Assembly (NCBI GenBank): GCA_900552645.1
Contig: USAN01000010.1
Location: 5,218 to 69,217 of the forward strand
Origin: an uncultured Bacteroides sp.
GTDB taxonomy: Bacteria > Bacteroidota > Bacteroidia > Bacteroidales > Bacteroidaceae
Length of the DNA: 64,000 bases
Reading direction: 5' to 3'
Part shown: one piece after another, positions 51,714 through 61,094 of the stretch
Layout of the letters: every line of letters starts with the position of its first letter
How positions within the stretch are numbered: the stretch's first letter is position 1
Notes under the pieces: model-generated
The model's database searches: none
Told to the model about the DNA's origin: nothing
The model's input: only the letters and a program-made list of their open reading frames with translations
Position numbers and translations under genes: made by a program

Positions 51714-52229
51714 TTAATTTGAATATCCTAATCTTGACAGAACTTCATTACTTATATCAATTTTAGGCGATGCAAATATAATGCTTTCTGCCGATGCACG
51801 ATCCATAACTAGAGAATATCCTTGTTGTTCGGCAATAACTTTTACGGTTTCATAAATTCTGTCTTGTAGTGGCGAGATAAGATTCTGTCTCAATTTATAC
51901 ATCTCACCTTCAGGACCGAAGTATTTCTTCTTAAGTTCGGCATTTTCTTTTTCCTTAGCAACAATTGCGTCCTCCTTCTGAGTCTTTTGTGCAGCCGACA
52001 AGGTAGAGGCTACTTTCTGATAGTTCTGATATAGCGCCTGAGCCTCCTTAGTTTTTGCTTCTATTTCTGACTGATACTTTTGAGAAGCCTGGTTTAGTTT
52101 ATCATTAGCCTGCTGATATGCGGGAATATTCTTCATTATATATTCCATGTCTATTAATGCAAACTTCTGAGCATTCGCTGTTATAAAACAGCTTACTAGT
52201 AACACTGATAAAATTAAAAACTTCTTCAT
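51714..52229 (-). CDS. skp: periplasmic OmpH/Skp-family chaperone (first copy)
   Basis: 171 residues with a signal peptide (about 1-20, TANAQ). KFALIDMEYIMKNIPAYQQANDKL begins the Skp fold, the coiled coil runs about 35-110, and YSLVMDRASAESIIFASPKIDIS closes it. It starts 17 bases after bamA, so its product is made with the barrel-insertion machine it serves. The two Skp copies differ widely in sequence. Skp works as a trimer, and whether these form mixed trimers is unknown. Confidence 0.93.
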   Translation of the reverse strand: MKKFLILSVLLVSCFITANAQKFALIDMEYIMKNIPAYQQANDKLNQASQKYQSEIEAKTKEAQALYQNYQKVASTLSAAQKTQKEDAIVAKEKENAELKKKYFGPEGEMYKLRQNLISPLQDRIYETVKVIAEQQGYSLVMDRASAESIIFASPKIDISNEVLSRLGYSN

Positions 52230-52245
52230 ATTCTTTTTAGTTTAG

Positions 52246-54888
52246 TTAGAACTCCTGACCTAAAATGAAGTGGAATTGACTTCCTCCGTATTGGCTAGAA
52301 CCGTTAATCTTGTCGAAACCGTATGCCCAGTCAATACCCATCATACCAATCATAGGAAGGAAGATACGTACACCCAGACCAGCAGAACGTTTGAGGCTGA
52401 ACGGATTGAAGTTACCTACATTTGTCCAAGCATTACCACCTTCAACAAATCCCAATGCATAGATACTTGTTGAGTTCTCAAGCATTAACGGGTATCTTAA
52501 CTCTGCGCCAAGACGAGTGTAAGCATAACCTTCACTACCGTATGGAGTCAACGAACCGTTTTCATAACCGCGAAGTGCTATCGTTTCTGATGCATAGCTT
52601 GTACTGTAACCTGTCATACCATCGCCACCCATGTAGAATGTCTCGAATGGTGATTTTATGTACTTGTTATAGTGACCAAGTATACCAAATTCTGCACGTG
52701 TCATGATAACTGGACACTTCTTGCCTCCGGAAAGGGCTGTATATGATTTGAATTTAAATTTCCATTTATGATATTCAATCCAATTATATATACTTGCTGC
52801 ATCTTTGTAATTGTCCTTACCATAAGTAGCGTAGTCTTTGTTGCTGAATAAAGAATACGGAGGAGTAAGCTGTACAGATGCATTAAGTTCAGAACCACGA
52901 CGTGGGAATATAGGATTGTCGGTTGAATTACGTCCTAATGTAAATGAAAGACTTAAGTTATTACAGTTACCAGTAGACATATATTCTCCGTTATTTAGAT
53001 GAATATATAAATAGCTCCAATCTTTAAGGATAAATCTCTGATAAGATAACTCAGCCGAAAGTGTAAAGTAGTCATCAGGCCATCTTAAACGTTTACCCCA
53101 ACCTATAGAAGCACCAAACATCTGAATAGACTTGTCTGGATCGTAATATGATTCGTAATTATTGTAATAACTGTTATAATTACCATAACCACCATATAAT
53201 GAACTGTAATAGTTGTTCATATATGCCGAATTATAATAGTTGCTGCTTATATCTGTCTGAATAGAATAGAATGCAGAAACAGAGAATGAATTAGGACGTT
53301 TGCCTCCGAACCATGGATCGAAGAATGACAAACTGTATGACTGGTAGTAACTACCATTGGTCTGACCACTTACTGTAAGAGTCTGACCATCTCCCTGTGG
53401 CAAGAAACCACGATAGTTGTCACTCTTATGGAAAAGGTTTGCCATAGAGAAATTGGTAAACTTAAGACTTAATTTACCGATAACGCCAGTCTGTCCCCAA
53501 CCAGCCGAGAACTCTACTTGGTCGTTTGCTTTCGACTCAAGATTCCAGTTAATGTCTACTGTACCGTTAGTATAGTCTGGCTGTACATCAGGTTGTATAT
53601 TTTCTGGGTTAAAGTGTCCCATCTGTGCTATTTCACGATAAGAACGTTCCAATGCATCCTTACTGAACAAGTCGCCTGGTTTAGTTCTAAGTTCACGACG
53701 TACTATATTTTCATATAGGCGGTCATTACCATTAATTCGAACTTTGTTTATAGTAGCCTGAGGTCCTTCTACGATACGCATTTCAAGATCGATAGAGTCG
53801 CCATCAATATTTACTTCTACAGGGTCCAGGTTATAGAATACATATCCTTGATTATAATAAAAGTTACCTATGGCATCTTCATCGCCGGTGAGGCGTTCAT
53901 TAAGTAATTTCTGGTTATATATATCACCTTTCTTCATTCTTAATTGTTCGTTAAGCCAGTCAGAAGGATAAATTTTGTTTCCTACCCAAGTTACGTTACG
54001 AAGATAATACTTGTCACCTTCATCAATCTTCATGTATATGTCAACAGTGCGATCATCGTAAGGTGTAATGCTGTCTACTACAATCTGAGCATCACGATAA
54101 CCAAGTTCGTTATACTTGTCAATTATATGTTGCTTATCTTCTTCGTATTTTTCTTCTATGAATTTCTTAGTCTTGAATATATTAAGAAGTTTATTCTTCT
54201 CGTTAGTTTTTTTCATCACACTCTTTATCTTCTTATCTGTGAGTGCAGTATTTCCTTCAATTGTAATCTGATGTACCTTTACCTTTTCTTTTTTGTCAAC
54301 ATTTACGTCAACATCTACTAAGTCTTTATTATTCTCTACATCTTTTTCAGTAATAGTAACATCGGCATTTTTGAAACCCTTTTCATCAAAATGCTTCTTT
54401 ATAAGAAGTTTTGCACGGTCTATAAGGTTAGGAGTAATTTGGCTTCCCTTAACCAATCCTAATTTAGCTTCCAAGTCTTCTCGTTCACTCTTCTTTACGC
54501 CATGATAACGTATATCGGCAATTCGCGGACGCTGAGCAAGGATTATCTTAAGATAAATCTTGTGTCCAACTATTTTTTCAGCAAGAATCTGAACGTCCGA
54601 AAATAATCCATGTTTCCAGTAACGTTTTATCGCCGATGTAATATCGTCACCGGGTACCGTTATAGTCTGTCCTACAGAAAGTCCAGAAAGTCCTATCAAG
54701 ACATAATCTTCATAGTTCTTGACTCCCTCTACTTTAATTCCTCCAATTTCATATTGTCTTGGAGTACCAGAATAAAGAATAACCGGACTGTCGTTTTCTT
54801 CAACGTTTATTTCCTGAGCATGACTGCTAAATGAAAAGCAGAACAGACTTGTAAGTGTCAATAGAATAAGTAAAAGACGATATTGCAT
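52246..54888 (-). CDS. bamA: outer-membrane protein assembly factor BamA
   Basis: 880 residues. It folds and inserts beta-barrel proteins. A signal peptide (about 1-25, SSHAQ) is followed by five POTRA repeats (about 45-440) and a 16-strand barrel. The start MQYRLLLILL (54888) is chosen because upstream codons are not signal-like and overlap uppS. The lid-locking V/IRGF-type motif reads IALRGYENGS, and the chain ends in FHFILGQEF, a normal barrel end. One surface loop (53140-53250) is extremely rich in Tyr, Asn, Ser and Gly. It lies between uppS and skp in an envelope operon. Confidence 0.97.
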   Translation of the reverse strand: MQYRLLLILLTLTSLFCFSFSSHAQEINVEENDSPVILYSGTPRQYEIGGIKVEGVKNYEDYVLIGLSGLSVGQTITVPGDDITSAIKRYWKHGLFSDVQILAEKIVGHKIYLKIILAQRPRIADIRYHGVKKSEREDLEAKLGLVKGSQITPNLIDRAKLLIKKHFDEKGFKNADVTITEKDVENNKDLVDVDVNVDKKEKVKVHQITIEGNTALTDKKIKSVMKKTNEKNKLLNIFKTKKFIEEKYEEDKQHIIDKYNELGYRDAQIVVDSITPYDDRTVDIYMKIDEGDKYYLRNVTWVGNKIYPSDWLNEQLRMKKGDIYNQKLLNERLTGDEDAIGNFYYNQGYVFYNLDPVEVNIDGDSIDLEMRIVEGPQATINKVRINGNDRLYENIVRRELRTKPGDLFSKDALERSYREIAQMGHFNPENIQPDVQPDYTNGTVDINWNLESKANDQVEFSAGWGQTGVIGKLSLKFTNFSMANLFHKSDNYRGFLPQGDGQTLTVSGQTNGSYYQSYSLSFFDPWFGGKRPNSFSVSAFYSIQTDISSNYYNSAYMNNYYSSLYGGYGNYNSYYNNYESYYDPDKSIQMFGASIGWGKRLRWPDDYFTLSAELSYQRFILKDWSYLYIHLNNGEYMSTGNCNNLSLSFTLGRNSTDNPIFPRRGSELNASVQLTPPYSLFSNKDYATYGKDNYKDAASIYNWIEYHKWKFKFKSYTALSGGKKCPVIMTRAEFGILGHYNKYIKSPFETFYMGGDGMTGYSTSYASETIALRGYENGSLTPYGSEGYAYTRLGAELRYPLMLENSTSIYALGFVEGGNAWTNVGNFNPFSLKRSAGLGVRIFLPMIGMMGIDWAYGFDKINGSSQYGGSQFHFILGQEF

Positions 54889-54898
54889 TTTTATAACT

Positions 54899-55630
54899 TT
54901 ATAGTTGTTCACTTGTTTTGCCATAACGGCGTTCTCTCTGTTGATAATCAAAAATAGCCTTGTGAAATTCCTCTTCCCTGAAATCGGGCCAGAAGGTTTC
55001 GCAAAAATATAGTTCTGAATAGGCACATTGCCATAAAAGATAATTACTGAGCCTAATCTCTCCTCCGGTTCTTATAAGAAGATCGGGATCGGGCATATAA
55101 TTGGTCTTTAAATAGCTGTTTATAGTGTCCTCTGTGATGTTATCCACTTCAAAATTACCATCCTTAACTTCTTTAGAAATTGATTTTACGGCTTCCGTAA
55201 TTTCCCATTTCGACGAATAGCTTAGTGCAAGTGTGAGACACATGCCGGTATTCTTGGATGTGTTTTCGATGCATTGATTAAGTCTGGTTGTTACTTCCTC
55301 GGGCAGTTTTTCAATGTCGCCTATAATTTTGAAGCTTATATTGTTTTTCATGAATGTCTCTTCCTCTATAGAATCCATAAGCAGACTCATTAATGCTGCT
55401 ACTTCATCAATAGGGCGATTCCAATTTTCTGTAGAGAATGTATATAGGGTAAGATATTTTATTCCAAGACGTGCTGCAGATTCGGCTATGACATGAACAG
55501 TTTCCGCGCCTGCCTGATGGCCAAAACTGCGTATCTGTCCTCTCTGTTTTGCCCATCTTCCGTTACCGTCCATTATTATGGCTACATGTACCGGAAGGCG
55601 ATTCTGATCAATTTCCTCTTTATACAGCAT
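54899..55630 (-). CDS. uppS: isoprenyl (undecaprenyl-type) diphosphate synthase
   Basis: 243 residues from the start at 55630 (MLYKEEIDQNRLPVHVAIIMDGNGRWAK, given in part). It makes the C55 lipid carrier for wall and glycan synthesis. The catalytic Asp lies in IIMDGNGRWAKQRG. GIKYLTLYTFSTENWNRP and DLLIRTGGEIRLSNYLLWQ are the diphosphate-binding blocks. An ATG six codons earlier (55648) would overlap the previous gene by 11 bases and is less like the family. It leads into bamA, 10 bases later. Confidence 0.96.
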   Translation of the reverse strand: MLYKEEIDQNRLPVHVAIIMDGNGRWAKQRGQIRSFGHQAGAETVHVIAESAARLGIKYLTLYTFSTENWNRPIDEVAALMSLLMDSIEEETFMKNNISFKIIGDIEKLPEEVTTRLNQCIENTSKNTGMCLTLALSYSSKWEITEAVKSISKEVKDGNFEVDNITEDTINSYLKTNYMPDPDLLIRTGGEIRLSNYLLWQCAYSELYFCETFWPDFREEEFHKAIFDYQQRERRYGKTSEQL

Positions 55631-55637
55631 CTTCTCG

Positions 55638-57041
55638 TTATTTATCAAATCCCAATTTGTTTATAATGCCCTTCCATACTTCGCCAGTTTTACTCCACAT
55701 TATCCATATGTAGTTATTGCTGTCTACCGTGCACGAATAATTTCCTTCTGCTTCACCATAAAGAGCAGCAAATGTAGAAGGGAACATTATTTTGCTGTTT
55801 ATAGCTTTCCAATTGGCACCTCCATTTGTAGAAACATAGAATTTCTTGAAAGGAGTCAATGGCTTTTCTATATTATCACATTCACCACCAAAGGCATATA
55901 GGTTACTGTTATAATATATCATGGTGATATTTGCAAAGTTAGGACAATATTTTAGATTATTGTTAAATGGATATGCAACCCATTTATTTTCTGTGTTTAG
56001 ATTACTCCATACTGTAGATGTAGAATCGGTAGTAAGTGATGGATTATTTCCCATTACCACCATTCTGTTTAGTGAAGAATTGTGTGATAATGAATAGAAT
56101 GCATACGATAAGTTCTTGGTTGGGAAATTAGAATTAACACTTTCGCCTATAGTCCATGTTGTGCCGTTTGCCGTATATACAAATTTATTGTCCGAATTTA
56201 TAGCCGATAGTTTAGCATCGGTATCAGACAAATGATAATTGGCAACCATACGAGTAAGTGAAGGAGCATTTGTAACCTTGCTCCAGTTTACTGCATCAGT
56301 ACTTTTATACAAGGTCTTATCTGCTAGTATGTATATTTCATTTCCCCATACCATGACTGAAGAGTAATCTGCATTCTGCACTACTACTTCAGTAGGAGTA
56401 CTCCATGTTTTACCGTCATTCATTGATGTGTAGGTAGATATAGTCTTTCCATTCATCAATCCAAATACATAGATTCTGTTGTTGAATGTTACAGCTTTCT
56501 GTTTCGTTATTGATGCACCGGAAAAGTTACCTTTAACTTGGCTCCAGGTCAATGAATCTGGTTCTTGCTTATGAACATTTATTTTTGCTGTATATATCGG
56601 GCCATATGCTCCGCTTTGCGATACAACCTTAAACTTTATAGGATTTTCGAAATTTAATGAATCAGTAGATGTCCACAAGCTGTCTTTAGTGTTATCTTCT
56701 TGATTTACAATAAGTATGTATTGAGAGTCAGCCGATATACTTACAACAACTTTCTTTATGTTAGTGCCTACAGGTAAAGAGTCGACATTGTAAATTAAAC
56801 GAGAATTTTGATTTATAACAAAAGGATAATTATTACCAGAAATGGTAACAGTAATAGTAGTATCCTTACCGGCAGAGGTTTTCTCGGTGTAATATGTATT
56901 TATGTTTCCCTCAATAGAAAAAGCCGTTATACTTGTGTTTGAACTCAGTTCAACATTACTTTCCTCATTGTTTAAACACGAAGGCAGAGCTAATGTCATT
57001 ACAATAAGACTGCATATCACAGTCAAAAACTTTATTTTCAT
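55638..57041 (-). CDS. DUF6242-type lipoprotein with sialidase/BNR-like repeats
   Basis: 467 residues with a lipobox signal (TLALPSC, Cys about 22). An N-terminal beta domain (about 35-155) precedes a beta-propeller-like region (about 165-460) with recurring S-x-D-G-x-x-W (for example SMNDGKTWSTP, STDAVNWSKV, STNGGANWKAI), the Asp-box pattern of sialidase-fold proteins. DUF6242 proteins are frequent in Bacteroidetes; their role is not known. The position just before uppS and bamA suggests co-transcription with the envelope operon, with uppS starting 7 bases after the stop. A TACTTTTG element precedes it. Confidence 0.8.
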   Translation of the reverse strand: MKIKFLTVICSLIVMTLALPSCLNNEESNVELSSNTSITAFSIEGNINTYYTEKTSAGKDTTITVTISGNNYPFVINQNSRLIYNVDSLPVGTNIKKVVVSISADSQYILIVNQEDNTKDSLWTSTDSLNFENPIKFKVVSQSGAYGPIYTAKINVHKQEPDSLTWSQVKGNFSGASITKQKAVTFNNRIYVFGLMNGKTISTYTSMNDGKTWSTPTEVVVQNADYSSVMVWGNEIYILADKTLYKSTDAVNWSKVTNAPSLTRMVANYHLSDTDAKLSAINSDNKFVYTANGTTWTIGESVNSNFPTKNLSYAFYSLSHNSSLNRMVVMGNNPSLTTDSTSTVWSNLNTENKWVAYPFNNNLKYCPNFANITMIYYNSNLYAFGGECDNIEKPLTPFKKFYVSTNGGANWKAINSKIMFPSTFAALYGEAEGNYSCTVDSNNYIWIMWSKTGEVWKGIINKLGFDK

Positions 57042-57069
57042 TTGTAAAAGAATCTTTTGTTACAAGTCG

Positions 57070-57077
57070 CAAAAGTA
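57070..57077 (-). promoter_or_regulatory. promoter element of the DUF6242-uppS-bamA operon
   Basis: On the minus strand this reads TACTTTTG (TAnnTTTG), 28 bases before the start codon of the first gene. Confidence 0.55.
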
Positions 57078-57171
57078 GAAAGATTTTTCTCTATATTGAA
57101 GTTTTAGAGTAAGTTTTATATTAATTTATAGATAAAAATTCCATTTTATTCGCTATAATATAGAAATTTAT

Positions 57172-58218
57172 CTATAGATTTATTGTATTGCATAGGTGTA
57201 TAATATCTCTACTGAAACGTAAAGTGTTATCCTTGCCGTAAAATCTCTTTATAATAGGAGCCTTTACTCCATCTTCTAGTTTTATAGGCGAAAGCTCTAT
57301 AAATGCCTCGTCCCAGCAATTATAATCAATGAATGACTGAAGTAATAATGATCCTCCTTCGATGATAACGGACTGGATTTTTTCTTTATATAATATCTCT
57401 AAAACTTCGGGTATTATGTTTTTGTTAAAATTAACTTTAGAGAATGTTATATTTCCTTCTAAACCATCTTTGATACTGTTAATTATTATTGTCTTAACTT
57501 TATTGTCGTAAATATTTAAAGATGAGTCGAGATTCAGATTACTATCTATTACAATTCTTGTCGGATTATTACCAAACCAGTTTCGGGTTGTTAAAGAAGG
57601 GTTGTCAAGTCGGGCAGTATTTTTCCCAACCATTATTCCACTGCTCTCGGCTCTATATTTATGTGATAGCATTCCTGTAAGGGGAGTAGATAGTATAACT
57701 GGCAATCCTCCTTTTCTTTTTATATCAATGAATCCGTCTGCAGATTGAGCCCATTTTAGTATTATGTATGGTCGTTTCTCGCGATTAAATACAATGAATC
57801 TCTTTATAAGCTCCTTGCACTCGTTTTCCAAAACTCCTGTAATAACTTCAATTCCTGCATTTTTAAGTTTTTCTATGCCTCTTCCTGCTACCAATGGAAA
57901 AGGGTCCTTGCATCCTATTACTACTTTTCTTATACCTTTCTCAATTATAAGATCGGCGCATGGAGGTGTTTTTCCGTAATGTGAACAAGGCTCAAGACTT
58001 ACATATATTGTAGATTCCTTTAGTAGTTGCTCGTTCTTTACAGAGCTAATGGCATTAACTTCTGCGTGTGGTTCGCCATATTTTATATGATATCCTTCGC
58101 CTATTATCATATTATTATGAACAATGACTGCTCCTACCATAGGATTTGTCGGAGTATTTGTAAGTCCATTTCTGGCAATTTGAATACATCTTGCCATATA
58201 TTTTTCATCATTACTCAT
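57172..58218 (-). CDS. ribD: bifunctional riboflavin deaminase/reductase RibD
   Basis: 348 residues. It carries out the second (deamination) and third (reduction) steps of riboflavin synthesis from GTP. The N-terminal deaminase zinc site is HAEVNAI plus EPCSHYGKTPPCADLI; the C-terminal reductase domain starts near ILKWAQSADGFIDI. The length is normal for the family. No FMN riboswitch is recognisable in the short gap (58219-58278) shared with divergent prmC. Confidence 0.95.
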   Translation of the reverse strand: MSNDEKYMARCIQIARNGLTNTPTNPMVGAVIVHNNMIIGEGYHIKYGEPHAEVNAISSVKNEQLLKESTIYVSLEPCSHYGKTPPCADLIIEKGIRKVVIGCKDPFPLVAGRGIEKLKNAGIEVITGVLENECKELIKRFIVFNREKRPYIILKWAQSADGFIDIKRKGGLPVILSTPLTGMLSHKYRAESSGIMVGKNTARLDNPSLTTRNWFGNNPTRIVIDSNLNLDSSLNIYDNKVKTIIINSIKDGLEGNITFSKVNFNKNIIPEVLEILYKEKIQSVIIEGGSLLLQSFIDYNCWDEAFIELSPIKLEDGVKAPIIKRFYGKDNTLRFSRDIIHLCNTINL

Positions 58219-58239
58219 CTTATGTTTTCTTTTAATTTA

Positions 58240-58247
58240 TAACTTTG
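58240..58247 (+). promoter_or_regulatory. promoter element of the prmC-recX-comF operon
   Basis: TAACTTTG, a match to TAnnTTTG, 32 bases before the prmC start. Confidence 0.55.
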
Positions 58248-58278
58248 CGATTCAAAGTACTGCAATTTAAACAAACAT

Positions 58279-59115
58279 ATGAATTCTATAATATATTATA
58301 TAAAACAACAGCTTAATCAATTTTATCCAGAAAAAGAACTTATGGCAGTCATAAAGCTTCTTCTTGCCGAGAGGTTTGGATTTACAGACCTTGAACTTTA
58401 TGGATGCAAAGATAGAAGTTTTTCGAAGATAGAGATGGACGAATTGAATGATATTATAGAAAGATTAAAATGTCATGAGCCTGTACAGTATATTCTGGGC
58501 AATGAATATTTCCTAGGTATGGAATTTAAAGTAACTACCGATGTGCTTATTCCTCGTCCCGAAACGGCACAGCTTGTTCAATGGATAGAAGAAGATTATA
58601 AAAACAAACATGTATCTATATTAGATATCGGTACCGGAAGTGGCTGTATAGCAATATCGCTTGCTTCGAAAATTAAACAATCACAGGTGACTGCATGGGA
58701 TATCTCAGAAAAAGCAATAGATATAGCCCTGACTAACTCTATAAAAAATAGTACTAAAGTAGATTTTTTTGTGAAAGATATTTTTTCGGATTCGGTATAC
58801 AACTATAAATATGATGTGATAGTAAGCAATCCTCCTTATATTACTCCTACCGAAAAGACCAATATGGATGCGAATGTACTAGAGTGGGAGCCCTCAATCG
58901 CACTTTTTGTACCACAAGAAAATCCTCTTCTGTATTATATAAGAATAGCCGATGTAGGCAGAGAAATATTGAATGCCAACGGATATCTCTATTTTGAGAT
59001 AAATCGCGAATTTGGATTTGATACAATGAATATGCTCAAAGAAAAAGGATACTCAAATATAGAACTTAGAAAAGATATATTTGGTAATGATAGAATGATA
59101 AAAGCTAAGTTATGA
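58279..59115 (+). CDS. prmC: release factor glutamine methyltransferase
   Basis: 278 residues. It methylates the Gln of the GGQ motif in release factors RF1 and RF2. The SAM site is ILDIGTGSGCIAISLA and the substrate motif is N-P-P-Y in VIVSNPPYITPTE; the N-terminal helical domain includes EPVQYILGNEYFLGMEF. Its last four bases overlap the recX start (ATGA), which implies coupled translation. Confidence 0.96.
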   Translation: MNSIIYYIKQQLNQFYPEKELMAVIKLLLAERFGFTDLELYGCKDRSFSKIEMDELNDIIERLKCHEPVQYILGNEYFLGMEFKVTTDVLIPRPETAQLVQWIEEDYKNKHVSILDIGTGSGCIAISLASKIKQSQVTAWDISEKAIDIALTNSIKNSTKVDFFVKDIFSDSVYNYKYDVIVSNPPYITPTEKTNMDANVLEWEPSIALFVPQENPLLYYIRIADVGREILNANGYLYFEINREFGFDTMNMLKEKGYSNIELRKDIFGNDRMIKAKL

Positions 59116-59597
59116 AAAGTGAGTTAACAGAAAAGGAGTTGATCAATAAAGCAGAAATGTACTGTTCTTCCTCCGAACACTGCATAAGTGAGGTCGTTGC
59201 AAAATTGATACAATGGGGTGCATTGCCTGAGTCTCACATTAATATAATCGAAACTCTTGTAAATGAAAAATATATAGATGAAATGCGTTTCTCTAAAGCC
59301 TTTGTAAGAGATAAATACCGTTTCAATCAATGGGGAAGAAACAAGATACGTCAGGCATTGATGCTTAAATCCATACCATCTGATAAAATAGAGTCGGCTT
59401 TTCTTGAAATAGACGATAAAGAATATAGAAATAATATAGCTCGCTTGCTCGAAAAAAAGAGAAAGAGTATTAAGGGGAAGAATGAATATGAATGTAATAC
59501 TAAACTTATACGATTTGCTTTATCAAGAGGATATGAAATGAATGAAATCATAAAATGTATAAAAATTAATAATGCAGATGAAGCATTTTTTGACTGA
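59112..59597 (+). CDS. recX: RecX-family recombination regulator
   Basis: 161 residues, all helical tandem repeats. RecX limits RecA filament growth. CSSSEHCISEVVAKLIQWGALPE, YIDEMRFSKAFVRDKYRFNQWGRNKIRQAL and LIRFALSRGYEMNEIIKCI are family-like (the last two quoted in part elsewhere). It is co-transcribed with prmC and comF and overlaps both. recA is not in this window. Confidence 0.9.
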   Translation: MKSELTEKELINKAEMYCSSSEHCISEVVAKLIQWGALPESHINIIETLVNEKYIDEMRFSKAFVRDKYRFNQWGRNKIRQALMLKSIPSDKIESAFLEIDDKEYRNNIARLLEKKRKSIKGKNEYECNTKLIRFALSRGYEMNEIIKCIKINNADEAFFD

Positions 59598-60273
59598 TAT
59601 ATGGGATTTTATTTTTCCTCGCTGTTGCGTATTGTGTGGTAAGGGACTTCTTCGCGACGAGAAGTCTATATGCACAGTCTGTCTTTCTGAGCTTCCACGA
59701 ACAAAAATGCATGCAATTAAAGATAACTATGTAGAGAAGAACTTCTGGGGGAAATTTAATATTGGACGAGCTACCTCTTTTTTTTACTATTCAAAGGGAG
59801 GAAGTATAAGAAAGCTTTTGTATGAACTAAAATATTATGGTAATAAAGGAATAGGCATAAACTTAGGGAGAGTTATGGCAGCCGAAATGATGAGTAATGG
59901 TTTCTTTGACGATATAGATGTTATTATTCCTGTGCCTCTTCATCCAAGAAGACAGAAAAAGAGAGGTTATAATCAAAGTGAGTGCCTGGCCTTTGGCTTA
60001 TCTTCTATCACTAGTATACCAATGGATAGTTCATCTTTAATAAGAATACATGAAAATGAAACGCAGACACACAAAGGCTTGTATGATAGATGGGTAAATG
60101 TACAAGGCCTTTTCGTATGTGTTAATCCTAATTTGTTTGTGAATAAGCATATACTAATTGTAGACGACGTCCTGACAACGGGTGCTACTATGGTATCTTG
60201 TGCCGATTCTATGGCCGAAATAGAAGGCCTTAAGATAAGTGTTCTTACTTTAGCCGTGGCCGGAGAAACTTAG
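59572..60273 (+). CDS. comF: ComF-family phosphoribosyltransferase-like protein
   Basis: 233 residues. A zinc-finger pair at the N-terminus (CCVLCGK and CTVCLSEL) is followed by a PRTase-like domain with VIIPVPLHPRRQKKRGYNQSE and the PRPP loop ILIVDDVLTTGATM. ComF proteins are needed for DNA uptake in competent bacteria; in many others their role is uncertain. An alternative start (Met3, 59578) is possible. The start lies inside recX (20-26 base overlap). With comM elsewhere in the window, two competence-associated families are present, but this does not show that the organism is competent. Confidence 0.9.
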   Translation: MQMKHFLTDIWDFIFPRCCVLCGKGLLRDEKSICTVCLSELPRTKMHAIKDNYVEKNFWGKFNIGRATSFFYYSKGGSIRKLLYELKYYGNKGIGINLGRVMAAEMMSNGFFDDIDVIIPVPLHPRRQKKRGYNQSECLAFGLSSITSIPMDSSSLIRIHENETQTHKGLYDRWVNVQGLFVCVNPNLFVNKHILIVDDVLTTGATMVSCADSMAEIEGLKISVLTLAVAGET

Positions 60274-60290
60274 TTTTATAAAATAAAAAG

Positions 60291-60315
60291 AAAAATAGGA
60301 TGACTATTTTTTTAT
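60291..60315 (+). terminator. weak A/T-only terminator after comF
   Basis: AAAAATAG (60291-60298) pairs with CTATTTTT (60304-60311) around a 5-base loop, followed by more T. The stem is nearly all A-T, so it is weak. Confidence 0.45.
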
Positions 60316-60333
60316 CAATTCAATGTATTTGCA

Positions 60334-60341
60334 TATTTTTG
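60334..60341 (+). promoter_or_regulatory. promoter element of pyrE
   Basis: TATTTTTG, a match to TAnnTTTG, 29 bases before the pyrE start. Confidence 0.5.
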
Positions 60342-60369
60342 CGATATATTTATCAGATACACTAAAGTT

Positions 60370-61008
60370 ATGAACACGTTAGAAAAATTATTCGCAGAGA
60401 AATTATTGAAGATCAAGGCTATAAAATTGCAGCCGGCTAATCCTTTCACATGGGCATCGGGATGGAAGTCTCCTTTCTATTGTGATAATCGTAAAACTCT
60501 TTCATATCCTTCTCTTCGTAATTTTGTAAAACTTGAAATCTGCCGCTTGGTTCTTGAAAAGTTTGGTCAGGTTGACGCAATAGCAGGTGTTGCTACCGGT
60601 GCTATTCCACAAGGCGCACTTGTTGCGGAAGAATTGAATTTACCATTCGTGTATGTTCGCTCTACTCCTAAAGATCATGGCCTCGAAAACTTGATAGAAG
60701 GTGAACTTCGTCCTGGTATGAAGGTTGTTGTAATTGAAGACTTGATATCTACTGGAGGAAGTAGTTTGAAGGCGGTAGAAGCTATACGTCGTGACGGTTG
60801 TGAGGTTATTGGTATGGTTGCTGCATTCACTTACGGTTTTCCGGTAGCAGTAAAAGCCTTTAAAGATGCTCAGGTTGATCTGGTAACTCTAACAAACTAT
60901 GAAGCTGTTCTTGAGGTTGCACTTCAGACTGGTTATATAACAGAAGAGGACGTAGACGTACTTGATTCCTGGAGAAAAGATCCAGCCAATTGGGATGCTC
61001 GTAAATAA
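60370..61008 (+). CDS. pyrE: orotate phosphoribosyltransferase
   Basis: 212 residues. It converts orotate and PRPP to OMP in pyrimidine synthesis. FTWASGWKSPFYCDNRKTLSYP is the family's N-terminal block, and VVVIEDLISTGGSSLKAVEAI is the PRPP-binding loop (residues about 120-140). It is a separate unit with its own promoter element and a strong terminator after it. Confidence 0.97.
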   Translation: MNTLEKLFAEKLLKIKAIKLQPANPFTWASGWKSPFYCDNRKTLSYPSLRNFVKLEICRLVLEKFGQVDAIAGVATGAIPQGALVAEELNLPFVYVRSTPKDHGLENLIEGELRPGMKVVVIEDLISTGGSSLKAVEAIRRDGCEVIGMVAAFTYGFPVAVKAFKDAQVDLVTLTNYEAVLEVALQTGYITEEDVDVLDSWRKDPANWDARK

Positions 61009-61030
61009 AAGAAACTTATAATAATATATT

Positions 61031-61077
61031 AAAAAGAACTTTTCGGGATATTAATTTAATCCGGATAGTTCTTTTTG
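61031..61077 (+). terminator. terminator after pyrE
   Basis: AAAAAGAACT (61031-61040) pairs with AGTTCTTTTT (61067-61076), with an inner CGGGAT/ATCCG pairing, then TGTTTT. It lies 22 bases past the stop. Confidence 0.85.
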
Positions 61078-61094
61078 TTTTATTCCATATACTT

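Noticed and set aside
53944..54321. 125-residue reading frame on the plus strand inside bamA
   Set aside because: It lies wholly within the POTRA coding region of bamA and reads as low-complexity hydrophobic sequence, a by-product of A/T-rich coding DNA.
58219..58278. FMN riboswitch upstream of ribD
   Set aside because: The gap is only 60 bases and is shared with the divergent prmC promoter, too short for the aptamer, and none of its conserved stems is visible.
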